A stretch of DNA of 55,966 nt from Methanomassiliicoccales archaeon (lineage in GTDB: Archaea > Thermoplasmatota > Thermoplasmata > Methanomassiliicoccales > UBA472). The stretch spans positions 1-55,966 of the forward strand of contig JAPKYJ010000018.1 in NCBI GenBank assembly GCA_026394375.1. Direction: 5' to 3'. This document shows, in pieces, positions 31,550 through 40,633 of this stretch. Each line of letters begins with the position of its first letter. The stretch's first letter is position 1. Position numbers and translations under genes: made by a program. The notes beneath the pieces were generated by a model. It saw only the letters and a list, made by a program, of their open reading frames with translations, ran no database searches and was not told the DNA's origin.

Positions 31550-32722
31550 GTGGTCAGTCTGAAGGTATGCATGCTCGATCCTCTGTTCTTCCCCTACTTC
31601 GGAGGCACGGAGAAGGTGGTACTGGAAGTGGGCAGCCGACTGGTGAGCAACCACGGATATCAAGTGCAGGTGCTCACTTCCATGATCCCCCAGGCAAAAG
31701 GGGTGAAGAGGGAGACGATCCAAGGCGTCGAGGTTATCCGCTCTCTCTCCCTCTACTTAGAGCATCTGCCAGGCTTCCTGCCACCGCCTTACACACTGGT
31801 TCCACGCCTGAATGCGGACCTGAAACGGGAGTGCAGAGGGGCGGAGATATGCCACGTGCACAATCGCTTCTGGTATTCGCCCAGGACATACTTCACCGTC
31901 AAACGGTCGTTGAAATCGCATCTGATGCTCACGATACACAACGCTCGGCCCAGGAACATCTCCAAGAGCGTGGACTACTGGGGTGGGGTCTTCGACCAGG
32001 TCATGGGCCGGATGGTGTTCAAGAGCTGTGACCGCATCAACTGCGTGAGCAAGGCGGCCATGGAGGACACCATTCCTCCCGAGCACCGACACAAGTGCAC
32101 GGTGGTCTACAACGGCGTCGACACCAAACGTTTCCGGCCAGGACTCGACACTAGCGAGGTCCGCGAGAAATTGAGGATAGGACCGGGGCCGGTCGTGCTC
32201 TCCAATGGCCGGTTGATCGAGCAGAAAGGCTTCCCGGTGCTACTGAAGGCCATGTCCATGGTGCGGAAGGAGGTCAACGACGCTCAATTGGTCGTCATCG
32301 GCAAAGGCCCCCTGAAGAGCATGCTCATGCGGGAAGCCGCGGAGCTAGGGATGCGGGACGAGGTGCATTTCGTCACGGGCATACCGGAGGAGGAGATCCC
32401 TAAGTACTACTGCCTGGCCGACGTGTTCGCTCTGGCCTCTCTCTACGAACCGAGCGCGGTGGTGCTCTACGAGGCGCTAGGCTCCGGAAAGGCCATCGTG
32501 GCCACCTCAGTGGGAGGAAACCCGGAGATAGTGTCCGAGGACTGCGGTTTCATCGTTCCACCGAGGGACCCACACAGATTGGCAGAGAAGTTGCTTCTCG
32601 TCCTCAAGGACCAACAGCTGAGAGGCAGACTGGAGGAGGCATCCAGGGAAAGGGCGCTGAGTCACTTCGATTGGGATGTGATAGCCAAGGAATGGGTGCG
32701 CTCCTACGAGGCTCTGGGCTAG
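31550..32722 (+). CDS. Glycosyltransferase family 4
   Basis: A 390-residue retaining glycosyltransferase of the GT-B fold. The N-terminal domain has the glycine loop DPLFFPYFGGTEKVVLEVGS. The C-terminal sugar-nucleotide domain has VLSNGRLIEQKGFPVLLKA, IPEEEIPKYYCLADVFALAS and the acidic EPSAVVLYEALGSGKAIVA (EX7E motif). The GTG at 31550 lies about 30 bases after CAATAATATATCC (31509-31521), suggesting a leaderless message. It ends one base before the convergent end of the next glycosyltransferase gene. Acceptor and sugar are unknown; surface glycans, N-glycans or glycolipids are all possible. Confidence 0.92.
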   Translation: MVSLKVCMLDPLFFPYFGGTEKVVLEVGSRLVSNHGYQVQVLTSMIPQAKGVKRETIQGVEVIRSLSLYLEHLPGFLPPPYTLVPRLNADLKRECRGAEICHVHNRFWYSPRTYFTVKRSLKSHLMLTIHNARPRNISKSVDYWGGVFDQVMGRMVFKSCDRINCVSKAAMEDTIPPEHRHKCTVVYNGVDTKRFRPGLDTSEVREKLRIGPGPVVLSNGRLIEQKGFPVLLKAMSMVRKEVNDAQLVVIGKGPLKSMLMREAAELGMRDEVHFVTGIPEEEIPKYYCLADVFALASLYEPSAVVLYEALGSGKAIVATSVGGNPEIVSEDCGFIVPPRDPHRLAEKLLLVLKDQQLRGRLEEASRERALSHFDWDVIAKEWVRSYEALG

Positions 32723-32723
32723 T

Positions 32724-33899
32724 TCAGTCCAGCCCGACCCGCTGGAGCTTGGAACGGATCGCCTGTTCGTACACTTCCACGAGCTTCCTGGTCGCTCCGT
32801 GGATGGAGAACTGCTCCGCCCTCATCCTGGCGTTCCGCCTTAGGCGATCGTCGGCCGCCAGGGCAAGCTTGATTGCCCCGGCCCATTCACCGGGTTCTTC
32901 CGAGAAAAGGTAGCCGTTCTCCTCGTCGTGGACGATCTCCGCCACCGCCCGGTAGTCGATCCCCGCCACCGGTTTGCCGCTGGCCATGGCCTCCAAAGCC
33001 ACCAGCCCCTGGGTCTCGAACTTCGAGGCGATGGTGAAGACATCGCAGGCTGCGTAGTAGGAGGGTAGCTCATCATCCGGAACGAAACCGGTGAAGATCA
33101 CCCTTTCCGCAAGGCCCATTTCCCGACTCATCCGCACATAGTGGTCCTTGGCCGGTCCCTCCCCTACGACCATCAGCACTGCGTTCTGGTCATCTTGGCT
33201 CAGCTCGGAGAAGCCCTTCAGGACCAGGTCCATGTTCTTCTCCCAGGCGATACGTCCCAGGTTGAGGATGACCCTCTTCCCCTCAAGACCATATTTCGCC
33301 CGGATGACTGAACCATCGTTCCTTGGATGGAATCGTTCCGAATCCACGCCCGTGGGGATCACCTCTATCCGTCGCATGTGCGGCGCATATCGCCTCAGCT
33401 CCTGCTCTATGGCCATGGTAGGCGCGATGACCGCCTCTGAGCGCTGCAGCAGGTTGCGCAGGTAGATCCACATCAACCGGCTCACCATCCCGTCGGGGAA
33501 AGGCGTGAAGTTGTAGTACTGGGCCGCGTCAGTCACCATGGTGTGGAATGAAGTCACCACAGGCAGCTTGAGTGTGCGTCCTGCGAACATGGAGCGCAGG
33601 GCCATGAACAGCAGACCCTGGGAATGAATGACATCGACGTCCAGTTCACGCAGGAGCTCGCACTTGTTGGTCGGGAACAACGGAATGCGATATCCGGAGT
33701 AGCGGCTGAAGCTCATGGACCGGAAGTAGCGGACCCCTTCCTCCTTGCACTGGCCCGGACTGGGATCGGGCGCGAAGATGAAGACCTCGTGCCCAAGGCT
33801 CCTGAGCTCGGCGCTGGTGGTGAGGACCGAGGTCACCACCCCATCGCGGGAGGGCAGATATGTGTCCGTGAACATCGCAATCTTCAATCGCACCACCAA
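32724..33899 (-). CDS. Glycosyltransferase family 4, glycolipid-type
   Basis: A 391-residue GT-B glycosyltransferase. It opens KIAMFTDTYLPSRDGVVTSV, with VIHSQGLLFMALRSM and MVTDAAQYYNFTPFP in the N-terminal domain. RVILNLGRIAWEKNMDLVLK, FVPDDELPSYYAACDVFTIA and ETQGLVALEAMASGKPV (EX7E motif) lie in the C-terminal domain. This opening is shared with enzymes that glycosylate diacylglycerol-type lipids, so a glycolipid headgroup role is plausible but unproven. The start is one of TTG 33899, GTG 33896 or GTG 33893; no strong ribosome site decides. It directly follows the ThiD-ThiN gene, sharing bases with its stop region. Confidence 0.9.
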   Translation of the reverse strand: MVVRLKIAMFTDTYLPSRDGVVTSVLTTSAELRSLGHEVFIFAPDPSPGQCKEEGVRYFRSMSFSRYSGYRIPLFPTNKCELLRELDVDVIHSQGLLFMALRSMFAGRTLKLPVVTSFHTMVTDAAQYYNFTPFPDGMVSRLMWIYLRNLLQRSEAVIAPTMAIEQELRRYAPHMRRIEVIPTGVDSERFHPRNDGSVIRAKYGLEGKRVILNLGRIAWEKNMDLVLKGFSELSQDDQNAVLMVVGEGPAKDHYVRMSREMGLAERVIFTGFVPDDELPSYYAACDVFTIASKFETQGLVALEAMASGKPVAGIDYRAVAEIVHDEENGYLFSEEPGEWAGAIKLALAADDRLRRNARMRAEQFSIHGATRKLVEVYEQAIRSKLQRVGLD

Positions 33900-35210
33900 T
33901 CAGCGGATCGCTCTCTTCAGCTTGCGGAGCACGTCCTGGGGGTCGTGTCCCAACAATCTGATCATGGCTTCTTTCCCCACTCCACCCCGGTCGAAGATCA
34001 CGTCAGGCACCTTCCCGGTCCGCTCGATGACGGTCCGAGTGCCCCATTCCATGGTCTTCTCTCCCTCAGGCTCATCCTCCCGATCGAAACTGGCAACCTT
34101 CAGTCTGGATTCCTTCATCTGATCCACGTGGGTCTGAGAATAGCGTAGGTTGAGGGCCGAGCGAGCTTTTGGATCGAAATGCATGGCCGTGAGCACGATC
34201 CTGGAGACGTGTCTTGACGCTCCGAAGGCGAAGCAGCCCGAACGAGCGACCTTCTTTCCTGAACCGACGATCCTCCCTTCAAGCGCGCAGACATCCTCAA
34301 AGTAGCGCGCTTGCGGCAGAGCGTAGACGAAATTGATGCCCACCTCTGGCACCCATTCCCGGGAAAGGATGCGCTCCAGCTCATCGGTCGCCTCCTTGAG
34401 CGACAACATCACCGAGTATCGCTGTTCCTCCCTTCTCAGACTGGCCAGGGGGTCCGCGATCTCCAGCCCCTTGCCGACCGGGTAATGCGATTCGATGGCC
34501 TCGGCGATGCGCCCTTTGGCCTGCACCACCGCTTCCTTCAGCTCGATCCCCTTCGCAAGGTAGGCCGTGATGAAAGATGATAGGTCGCACCCGCTCCCGT
34601 GGACCTTGATCAGAATGCGTGGATAGCGAAGCTCGGTGAACTCGTGCTCGGAGTACAGAATGTCGACGGCTGCTTCCCCTTCGAAGTGCCCGCCCTTGAG
34701 CAGCACTGCTTTCGGGCCATGGCGGGAGATGCGTTCGCACGCCTTCCTCGCCTCCTCCCGGTCGACGATCTTCAGACCCGAGAGCACCTCCGCCTCGTGG
34801 CGGTTGGGGGTGACACAGCTGGCCAGGGGCAGCAACTCCCTCTTCAGCGTCTCCACCAGGTTCTCCTGGTGCAGCGAATCCCCCACTCCCGCCACCAGCA
34901 CCGGGTCCACGACCAAAGAGAATCCTTTCCCTTTGAGCCTGGAGGCCACCAGGTGCGCAATGCCCCTATTGTAGAGCATGCCGGTCTTGACCGCTTTGAC
35001 CTTGGCATCGGCCAGCACCATCTCCAGCTGCGATCGCACATGCTCTAAGGGAATGGGTAGGATGTCCGAGACCCGTTGGGTGTTCTGGGAGGTTATGCAG
35101 GTGATGACCGTGGCGGCATGCACTCCCACCGCGGCCATGGCCTTGATGTCCGCCTGGATGCCCGCCCCACCGATGGAATCGGAGCCTGCTATGGCGAGAG
35201 CCACGACCAT
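33900..35210 (-). CDS. thiDN: ThiD-ThiN fusion (thiamine phosphate synthesis)
   Basis: A 436-residue bifunctional enzyme. Residues 1-250 are hydroxymethylpyrimidine/HMP-phosphate kinase ThiD, a ribokinase-like fold with ALAIAGSDSIGGAGIQADIK, VKTGMLYNRGIAHLV, DPVLVAGVGDSL and the active-site VHGSGCDLSSFITAYL. From about 260 to the end is ThiN, the archaeal thiamine-phosphate synthase that replaces ThiE (VPEVGINFVYALPQARYFED, VARSGCFAFGASRHVSRIVL, DVIFDRGGVGKEAMIRLLG). The unusual point in the kinase active site is GC in place of the common GTGC. A TATA element, ACTTTAAATC, at 35231-35240 on the minus strand lies 21-30 bases before the ATG. Confidence 0.95.
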   Translation of the reverse strand: MVVALAIAGSDSIGGAGIQADIKAMAAVGVHAATVITCITSQNTQRVSDILPIPLEHVRSQLEMVLADAKVKAVKTGMLYNRGIAHLVASRLKGKGFSLVVDPVLVAGVGDSLHQENLVETLKRELLPLASCVTPNRHEAEVLSGLKIVDREEARKACERISRHGPKAVLLKGGHFEGEAAVDILYSEHEFTELRYPRILIKVHGSGCDLSSFITAYLAKGIELKEAVVQAKGRIAEAIESHYPVGKGLEIADPLASLRREEQRYSVMLSLKEATDELERILSREWVPEVGINFVYALPQARYFEDVCALEGRIVGSGKKVARSGCFAFGASRHVSRIVLTAMHFDPKARSALNLRYSQTHVDQMKESRLKVASFDREDEPEGEKTMEWGTRTVIERTGKVPDVIFDRGGVGKEAMIRLLGHDPQDVLRKLKRAIR

Positions 35211-35299
35211 GAACCTCTATCGACTCCAGCGATTTAAAGTCAATCGCGCCAAGAGGAGGGTTCGCCACGGAAAAGTTAAGTATCCTCCGCCTCATCAAA

Positions 35300-35674
35300 A
35301 TGCTAATGAAGGCCATTAGCGGGCATTTCGTGCTGAAAGGCAGAAAAGACTACCGCGATATAGCCAAGGTGTTCCCCGAGGTCCTCACCACCTTCCTAGA
35401 GGAGACGGACCAGATGCCTGAGGACAAGGAGGTGTTGGAGATGTTCATCCACCTCAACCAAACGGAGCTGCAGCGGAACAGCAAGCCCGAGGGCTACAAC
35501 CGCAAGGGCCGGATGAGATTGGTCTTCCCATTGACGCGCAAGGAATTCTACGTACGGGGCACGGCCAGCAGCAGCGAAGTGGTGAGGATAACAGAGAAGA
35601 TCAGCAAGATCCTCAGTAAGGGCGGAGTGGACCACGAGGTGGAGTGGAACGCCCTGTCCTCCGTCGAAGAGTGA
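35300..35674 (+). CDS. Small unknown protein
   Basis: I do not recognise this 124-residue soluble protein. It is rich in charged residues, with a probable alpha-beta fold: a first strand AISGHFVLKGRKDYR, a helix FPEVLTTFLEETDQM, a basic middle NRKGRMRLVFPLTRKEFYVRG and a last helix VVRITEKISKIL. The start is ATG 35300 or ATG 35306; AAAAGTTAAGTATCC at 35271-35285 gives a promoter at leaderless distance. It ends 16 bases before the LUD/iron-sulfur protein, so the two probably share a transcript and may share a function. Confidence 0.75.
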   Translation: MLMKAISGHFVLKGRKDYRDIAKVFPEVLTTFLEETDQMPEDKEVLEMFIHLNQTELQRNSKPEGYNRKGRMRLVFPLTRKEFYVRGTASSSEVVRITEKISKILSKGGVDHEVEWNALSSVEE

Positions 35675-35690
35675 TGCTCCGGGGAATGGC

Positions 35691-37712
35691 ATGCGCTCCG
35701 AAGACATAGCATGGAGGAAGCGCATCGATAGGTGCGTGGACGACCCCCATTCCCTGGATGGGATGCGGGCGGCCTTCAGGACCACGATCGACCGTCAAAA
35801 GGAGAACGTCTCGAAGATATCGGACCTGGAGGGGCGGAGGAAGAGGGCGAAGGACGTCCGTCGCCTCTCTCTTGCGGACGGGAAGCTCTTGGCGCAGGCG
35901 ATGGAACGCATGCGAGCGAACCGCCTACGCGTGCTCGGTCCATTCTCCAGGGCGGAGGCCCAGGAGGCGGTGCTGCGCGAGCTCGGGGATGAGGTTCTGG
36001 TCGTCAAGTCGAAGTCCAACGTCACCAAGGAGATAGAGCTCACCAAGTTCCTAGAGAAGCACGGCAAGAAGGTCATCGAGACAGATGCCGGGGACCGCAT
36101 CATTCAGATCGCCGGAAGGAAGCCAGCACATCCTACAGGTCCGGCCGTGGACCTCACCCGTTACCAGGTGGCGGAGATCATGGGCAAGCACTTCGGAGAG
36201 GATATCGATCCCGACCCGGAGATACTGACCCACATCATCCGGGATGAGGTCCGGTCATACATCGACAAGGCGAAGATAGGCATCACCGGTGCCAACTATC
36301 TGACCGCCGAGGAAGGGGCGGCGCTCATAATCCACAACGAGGGAAATGCGGCGGAATGCGCCCGCCGTCCGCTCAAGCATATCATCGTCACCGCCACGGA
36401 CAAGGTCGTGCCCGACCTGGATGAGGCCATCAACCTGGCAAAGCTGCAGACCTATTACGCCACCGGCAAACTGGTCAGCCAGTATATCAACGTCATCAGT
36501 GGACCAAGCATGACCGCGGACATCGAGAAGAAGACCTTCTACGGCATGCACGGGCCGGAGGAGGTGGTCGTGGTCTTGGTGGACAACGGACGTTCCTCAG
36601 TGCCGGACGAGGAAATACTGGATTGCATCAACTGCGGCAGCTGTCTGCTCCGTTGCCCGGTGTATGACATCGTGGGGAAGGAGTTCGGAGGGCCCGCCCA
36701 CCTAGGGGGGAGGGGCGTGTGCTTCACCGCCAGCACCGATTCCATGGAGTCCTCGGTCAAAGGCGGTCTGGCGCTGTGCACGAGCTGCGGGCTCTGCACT
36801 GAGATGTGCCCGGTGAGCATCGATATCCCTAAGCTCATGCGTGAGACCAGAACATCGGCTGTGAATGGCCTAGGCCCGTTGGCGCCGGAGCACGACGTCC
36901 TGGCCAAGAGCGTGCGCAACTATCACAACCCCTGGATGCAGCCCAGGGCGATGAGGGCGAAGTGGGCCCGGGGATTGGAGCTGAAAGACAAAGGCCCGGT
37001 GCTCTATTTCGCCGGTTGCTCGCATTCGCTTCTCAGCCCAGAGGTGTCTCGAAGCACCATCGCCCTGCTTCGCCGCGGCGGTTTGGATGTTTCCTATCTT
37101 GCTGGTGAGGAGCTGTGCTGCGGTTCAGTGCTTCTGAAGACCGGGCAGCGAGAGGCCTACGAGCGGGTGCGGGACGAGAACGTCAGGAAGATATTGGCCT
37201 CTGGCGCCAGCAAGGTGATCACCGCCTGCCCTGGTTGCTTCAATGCCCTTTCCCATTATCGAGACGAAGTCGATGGATTCAAGATGGAGGTCGAGCACGT
37301 CACCCAGACGCTCGCCCTTCTACTGGAGGAAGGCAGGCTGCGCTTTGGTGGTGCACCTGTCAAAGTCACCTACCATGACCCCTGTGACCTGGGCCGTCAT
37401 GGCAAGGTGTTCGAAGCTCCCCGGAATATGCTGAGGTCGATGCCCGGGGTGGAACTGGTGGAGATGGGCGAGAACCGCGCTCGGTCCGTGTGCTGCGGTT
37501 CAGGAGGGGGCGTGAAGACCGCCTTCCCGCGGCTGGCGACCTCCATCGGCGCGAAGCGCATCGCTCAGGCACAGGAGACAAGGGCGCAGCTTCTGCTGAC
37601 CGCCTGTCCGTGGTGCGAGGCGAACCTCCGCGATTGCCAGAGGGGCGATGAGAACAAGCTGGAAGTGGACGACCTAGTGAGCTTCCTGGAGTCGCGGCTC
37701 ATTCCTTCGTGA
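35691..37712 (+). CDS. LUD-domain/iron-sulfur/CCG-domain oxidoreductase fusion
   Basis: A 673-residue fusion of the three parts of LutABC-type lactate-utilisation systems. The LUD domain spans about 80-310 (IGITGANYLTAEEGAALI, HNEGNAAECARR, KHIIVTATDKVVPDLDEAI). Two 4Fe-4S motifs follow, CINCGSCLLRCP near 312 and CTSCGLCTEMCP near 362. Two CCG domains occupy about 435-660 (FAGCSHS/LCCGS/CPGC and DPCDLG/VCCGSGGG/CPWC). CCG domains bind the noncubane clusters that handle thiols and disulfides in HdrB. It may oxidise lactate or another hydroxyacid and pass electrons to a disulfide; substrate and acceptor are unknown. The C-terminal half is a close paralogue of TfrB at 1991-3535. It overlaps the convergent argH end by 14 bases. 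Confidence 0.85.
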   Translation: MRSEDIAWRKRIDRCVDDPHSLDGMRAAFRTTIDRQKENVSKISDLEGRRKRAKDVRRLSLADGKLLAQAMERMRANRLRVLGPFSRAEAQEAVLRELGDEVLVVKSKSNVTKEIELTKFLEKHGKKVIETDAGDRIIQIAGRKPAHPTGPAVDLTRYQVAEIMGKHFGEDIDPDPEILTHIIRDEVRSYIDKAKIGITGANYLTAEEGAALIIHNEGNAAECARRPLKHIIVTATDKVVPDLDEAINLAKLQTYYATGKLVSQYINVISGPSMTADIEKKTFYGMHGPEEVVVVLVDNGRSSVPDEEILDCINCGSCLLRCPVYDIVGKEFGGPAHLGGRGVCFTASTDSMESSVKGGLALCTSCGLCTEMCPVSIDIPKLMRETRTSAVNGLGPLAPEHDVLAKSVRNYHNPWMQPRAMRAKWARGLELKDKGPVLYFAGCSHSLLSPEVSRSTIALLRRGGLDVSYLAGEELCCGSVLLKTGQREAYERVRDENVRKILASGASKVITACPGCFNALSHYRDEVDGFKMEVEHVTQTLALLLEEGRLRFGGAPVKVTYHDPCDLGRHGKVFEAPRNMLRSMPGVELVEMGENRARSVCCGSGGGVKTAFPRLATSIGAKRIAQAQETRAQLLLTACPWCEANLRDCQRGDENKLEVDDLVSFLESRLIPS

Positions 37713-39150
37713 GCAGTCGGGAGTATGCGCGCAGCAGTCTCCGCTTCTCCTTTCTTGCTTTGGTGCGAGTGGCCATTACCTCATCCTCCGCCCGTTCGAT
37801 CTGCCTGCGCACGGTCACGGGCGAAGTCCCTCCATAGGAGCACCGGCGGTCCATGCAGCTCCTCAGCGGAAGCACCTGATAGATGTCTTCCTCGATGCGG
37901 TCGCTATACTTTCGCATCTCTGCCAGGCTCATCTCCTCGAGTCTCTTCCCTTGGTCGATGGCCTTCCGTACCACTCTGCCAGTGATCTCGTGCGCCGTAC
38001 GGAAGGGGATGCCCTTGGTCACGAGATAGTCCGCGAGCTCGGTGGCGTTCAGGTGGCCCCGCTCGCAGGCCGCGAGCATCCTCTCCCGGTCGAACTCGAC
38101 CGTCGAGAACATGCCCTCGGCGATCTCCAGACTGGGGAGCAGCACGTCCAAGGTTGAGAACGTCAGCGCCTTGTCCTCCTGCAGATCGCGGTTATAGGTC
38201 AATGGCAATCCCTTGAGCAGGACGAGCATCGAACCTAGGTCCCCGATGACCCGGGCGGAACGTCCACGCATCAGCTCGGCCACGTCCGGGTTCTTCTTCT
38301 GTGGCATTATTGAGCTCCCAGTAGCGTAGGCGTCGCTCACCTCGGCGAACCCGAACTCAGGCGAGGACCAGATCACCAATTCCTCGCTCATGGAGGAGAG
38401 ATGGGTCATGGTGCTGGCACAGCAGAACAACAGCTCCGCCGCGAAATCGCGATCGCTCACCGAGTCCATGGAGTTGCTTGTCGGGGCCGCGAACCCCAAG
38501 ACTTTGGCTGTGTGGTGTCGGTCGATGGGGTAGGTTGTGCCGGCTAGAGCCGCTGCTCCCAGGGGGCAGAGGTTGAGCCTCTGGTAGGAGTCGAGGAAGC
38601 GCGAGGCATCGCGCTGCAACCGGGCCTCATGCGCCATCAAGTGGTGCGCCAAACTCACTGGCTGAGCGTGCTGCATGTGCGTGAAGCCGGGCATCACGGT
38701 CTCCAGGTTCTCCTTTGCTCTCTTGATGAGCGTGAGCTGCAGAGCCCCGACCAGCTCCACTGCCTCCAGGGTCGCATCCCTTAGATACATGCGGAGGTCC
38801 GTCGCCACTTGGTCATTGCGGGAACGGGCGGTATGCAGTCTCGCCCCTGCCTCTCCGATGCTCTCGGTGAGCAGGAACTCGATGTTGGTGTGGACGTCCT
38901 CCAGCTTCTCTGATAATGTCAGCTGTCCCTGCTCGATCTGCTTCAGGATGGAACGCAATCCCTTCACTATCTTGTCGACATCGACCTGGGGCAGGATGCC
39001 CTGCCGCCCCAGCATCTGCGCGTGGGCCACCGAGCCCACGACGTCATACCAGGCCAGGCGGTGATCGACAGAGATGGAAGAGGTGTATGCGAGCGTCTGA
39101 TCACTCGCTATTCGTCTGAATCTCCCCGACCACAGGACCTGTTTGCTCAC
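37699..39150 (-). CDS. argH: Argininosuccinate lyase
   Basis: It splits argininosuccinate into arginine and fumarate, the last step of arginine synthesis. The 483-residue protein belongs to the fumarase/aspartase superfamily. It begins with LWSGRF, and has EDVHTNIEFLL, ARLHTARSRNDQVATDLRMY, GFTHMQHAQPVSLAHHLMAHE and the mobile signature loop GSSIMPQKKNPD. The GTG at 39150 restores the family N terminus and overlaps the end of argG by 50 bases, showing one transcript. The fumarate it releases could feed TfrAB. Confidence 0.96.
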   Translation of the reverse strand: MSKQVLWSGRFRRIASDQTLAYTSSISVDHRLAWYDVVGSVAHAQMLGRQGILPQVDVDKIVKGLRSILKQIEQGQLTLSEKLEDVHTNIEFLLTESIGEAGARLHTARSRNDQVATDLRMYLRDATLEAVELVGALQLTLIKRAKENLETVMPGFTHMQHAQPVSLAHHLMAHEARLQRDASRFLDSYQRLNLCPLGAAALAGTTYPIDRHHTAKVLGFAAPTSNSMDSVSDRDFAAELLFCCASTMTHLSSMSEELVIWSSPEFGFAEVSDAYATGSSIMPQKKNPDVAELMRGRSARVIGDLGSMLVLLKGLPLTYNRDLQEDKALTFSTLDVLLPSLEIAEGMFSTVEFDRERMLAACERGHLNATELADYLVTKGIPFRTAHEITGRVVRKAIDQGKRLEEMSLAEMRKYSDRIEEDIYQVLPLRSCMDRRCSYGGTSPVTVRRQIERAEDEVMATRTKARKEKRRLLRAYSRLLTKE

Positions 39151-40372
39151 CTACATCCACCTTCTCCTTGTGCGCTGCGGCGACGGTCTTCAATGGCAGT
39201 CCCCAGACATAAATGAAGCCCTTGGCGCAGCTATGATCGAACTGATCCCCTTTGGCATACGTCGCCAGTCCGATATCGTACATGGAGTACGGCGAAGTGC
39301 GTCCCACGACCACTGCGCTTCCCTTGAAGAACTTGATCCTGACCGTTCCGGTCACATACTCCTGCGTCTTCTCCACGAAGGCATCGAGCGAAACCTTGAG
39401 CGTGCTGAACCAGAGCCCATCATAAGCAAGCTGTGAGTACCTCTGCTCTACTCCCTGCTTGAACGCCAGCACGTCCTTCGGAAGCACGAGCTTCTCCAGG
39501 TCCCGGTGCGCCGTTATGAGGGTGAATGAGGCAGGGCACTCGTATACCTCTCTGGACTTTATGCCGACCAGCCGATCTTCTATGTGATCGATGCGGCCCA
39601 CCCCTTGCTTCCCCGCCCGGGCGTTCAAGGTCCTCACCAATTCCACCGGCTTCATCCTGACTCCGTCCAAGCTGACCGGGATGCCCTTCTCGAAACCGAT
39701 CTCGATGTAATCTGGCTCCTCAGAGGCATCGTTCGGGGAACAGGTCCACTCGAACACGTCCTCCGGCGGCTCGTGATAGGAATCCTCCAGAACGCCGCAT
39801 TCCACGCTCCGTCCCCAGAGGTTCTCATCAGTGGAGTAGGGGCTCTCTTTCTTTACCTTGATAGGTATCTTGTGCACCCGGGCGTACTCTATCTCCTCCT
39901 CCCGGGTCATGACCCATTCCCGCATGGGGGCTATGATCTCGATGTGCGGTGCCAGAGCGCCGATGGAAACGTCGAAGCGAACTTGGTCGTTCCCTTTGGC
40001 GGTGCAACCGTGGGCAATGTAGGACGCTCCCTCCTTCCTGGCCACTTCCACAAGCAACTTGGCGATCAACGGGCGAGCGATGGAGGTGCATACGGGATAC
40101 GAACCCTCGTACATGGCGTTGGCCTTGAGGGCGGGGAAGCAGTACTCCTCCACGAACTCCTCCTGAGCATCGATGGCGTAGGCCTTGACCGCCCCGATTT
40201 TCTTCGCCCGGTCGATGTTCTCCTGCATGTTGCCCGGCTGGCCGATATCGACCGAGACGGCTATGACATCTACCTTGTACTTATCCTGAAGCCAGCGGAT
40301 GGCCACCGAGGTGTCCAATCCGCCCGAGTAAGCGAGCACCACCTTCTTGCGCTCTGACTTGCTGGATTCCAT
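39101..40372 (-). CDS. argG: Argininosuccinate synthase
   Basis: It joins citrulline and aspartate with ATP. It has 423 residues with the PP-loop VVLAYSGGLDTSVAIRWL at the N terminus, AHGCTAKGNDQVRFD, EYARVHKIPIKVKKESPYST and a C-terminal domain ending VVGEIQTNSE. The ATG at 40372 is chosen: a TATA element, GCCTTAATAAAG (40399-40410), lies just upstream, so the message is almost leaderless. An in-frame ATG 90 bases earlier would put the arginine-rich extra codons before the promoter. It is divergent from argCJBD across 261 bases. Confidence 0.96.
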   Translation of the reverse strand: MESSKSERKKVVLAYSGGLDTSVAIRWLQDKYKVDVIAVSVDIGQPGNMQENIDRAKKIGAVKAYAIDAQEEFVEEYCFPALKANAMYEGSYPVCTSIARPLIAKLLVEVARKEGASYIAHGCTAKGNDQVRFDVSIGALAPHIEIIAPMREWVMTREEEIEYARVHKIPIKVKKESPYSTDENLWGRSVECGVLEDSYHEPPEDVFEWTCSPNDASEEPDYIEIGFEKGIPVSLDGVRMKPVELVRTLNARAGKQGVGRIDHIEDRLVGIKSREVYECPASFTLITAHRDLEKLVLPKDVLAFKQGVEQRYSQLAYDGLWFSTLKVSLDAFVEKTQEYVTGTVRIKFFKGSAVVVGRTSPYSMYDIGLATYAKGDQFDHSCAKGFIYVWGLPLKTVAAAHKEKVDVGEQTGPVVGEIQTNSE

Positions 40373-40398
40373 TGAAATCTTCGGTGCTACTTGGGCAT

Positions 40399-40543
40399 CT
40401 TTATTAAGGCTTGTTGCCGACCTTCCGACAGACATCCGACGCTGAAGTCTCACACGAGACACGCCTTGGGCCAGATATCGACCGTCGCTGCGAAAACAGG
40501 GCTGCGCTCAAATGTCTAGAATCGGTCATCACGATTTTAATAG
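40399..40543. promoter_or_regulatory. Divergent promoters of argGH and argCJBD
   Basis: The 261-base gap holds a leftward TATA element GCCTTAATAAAG at 40399-40410 (for argG) and a rightward one GATTTTAATAG at 40533-40543 (for argC). About 120 bases lie between the two cores, room for an arginine-responsive regulator. I see no perfect inverted repeat there. The argC leader is about 70 bases, and AGAGGAAAG precedes its ATG. Confidence 0.5.
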
Positions 40544-40633
40544 AACCTCTTAATCGGCAGACTTCATATTTCCGACCCCATCCTCACCTGGCAAGCTAGA
40601 TGCAGATGGAGAAGGATCGAAGAGGAAAGACCA

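Noticed and set aside
40373-40462. Arginine-rich N-terminal extension of ArgG
   Set aside because: The TATA element at 40399-40410 places the transcript start after most of these codons, and ArgG proteins begin near the PP-loop.
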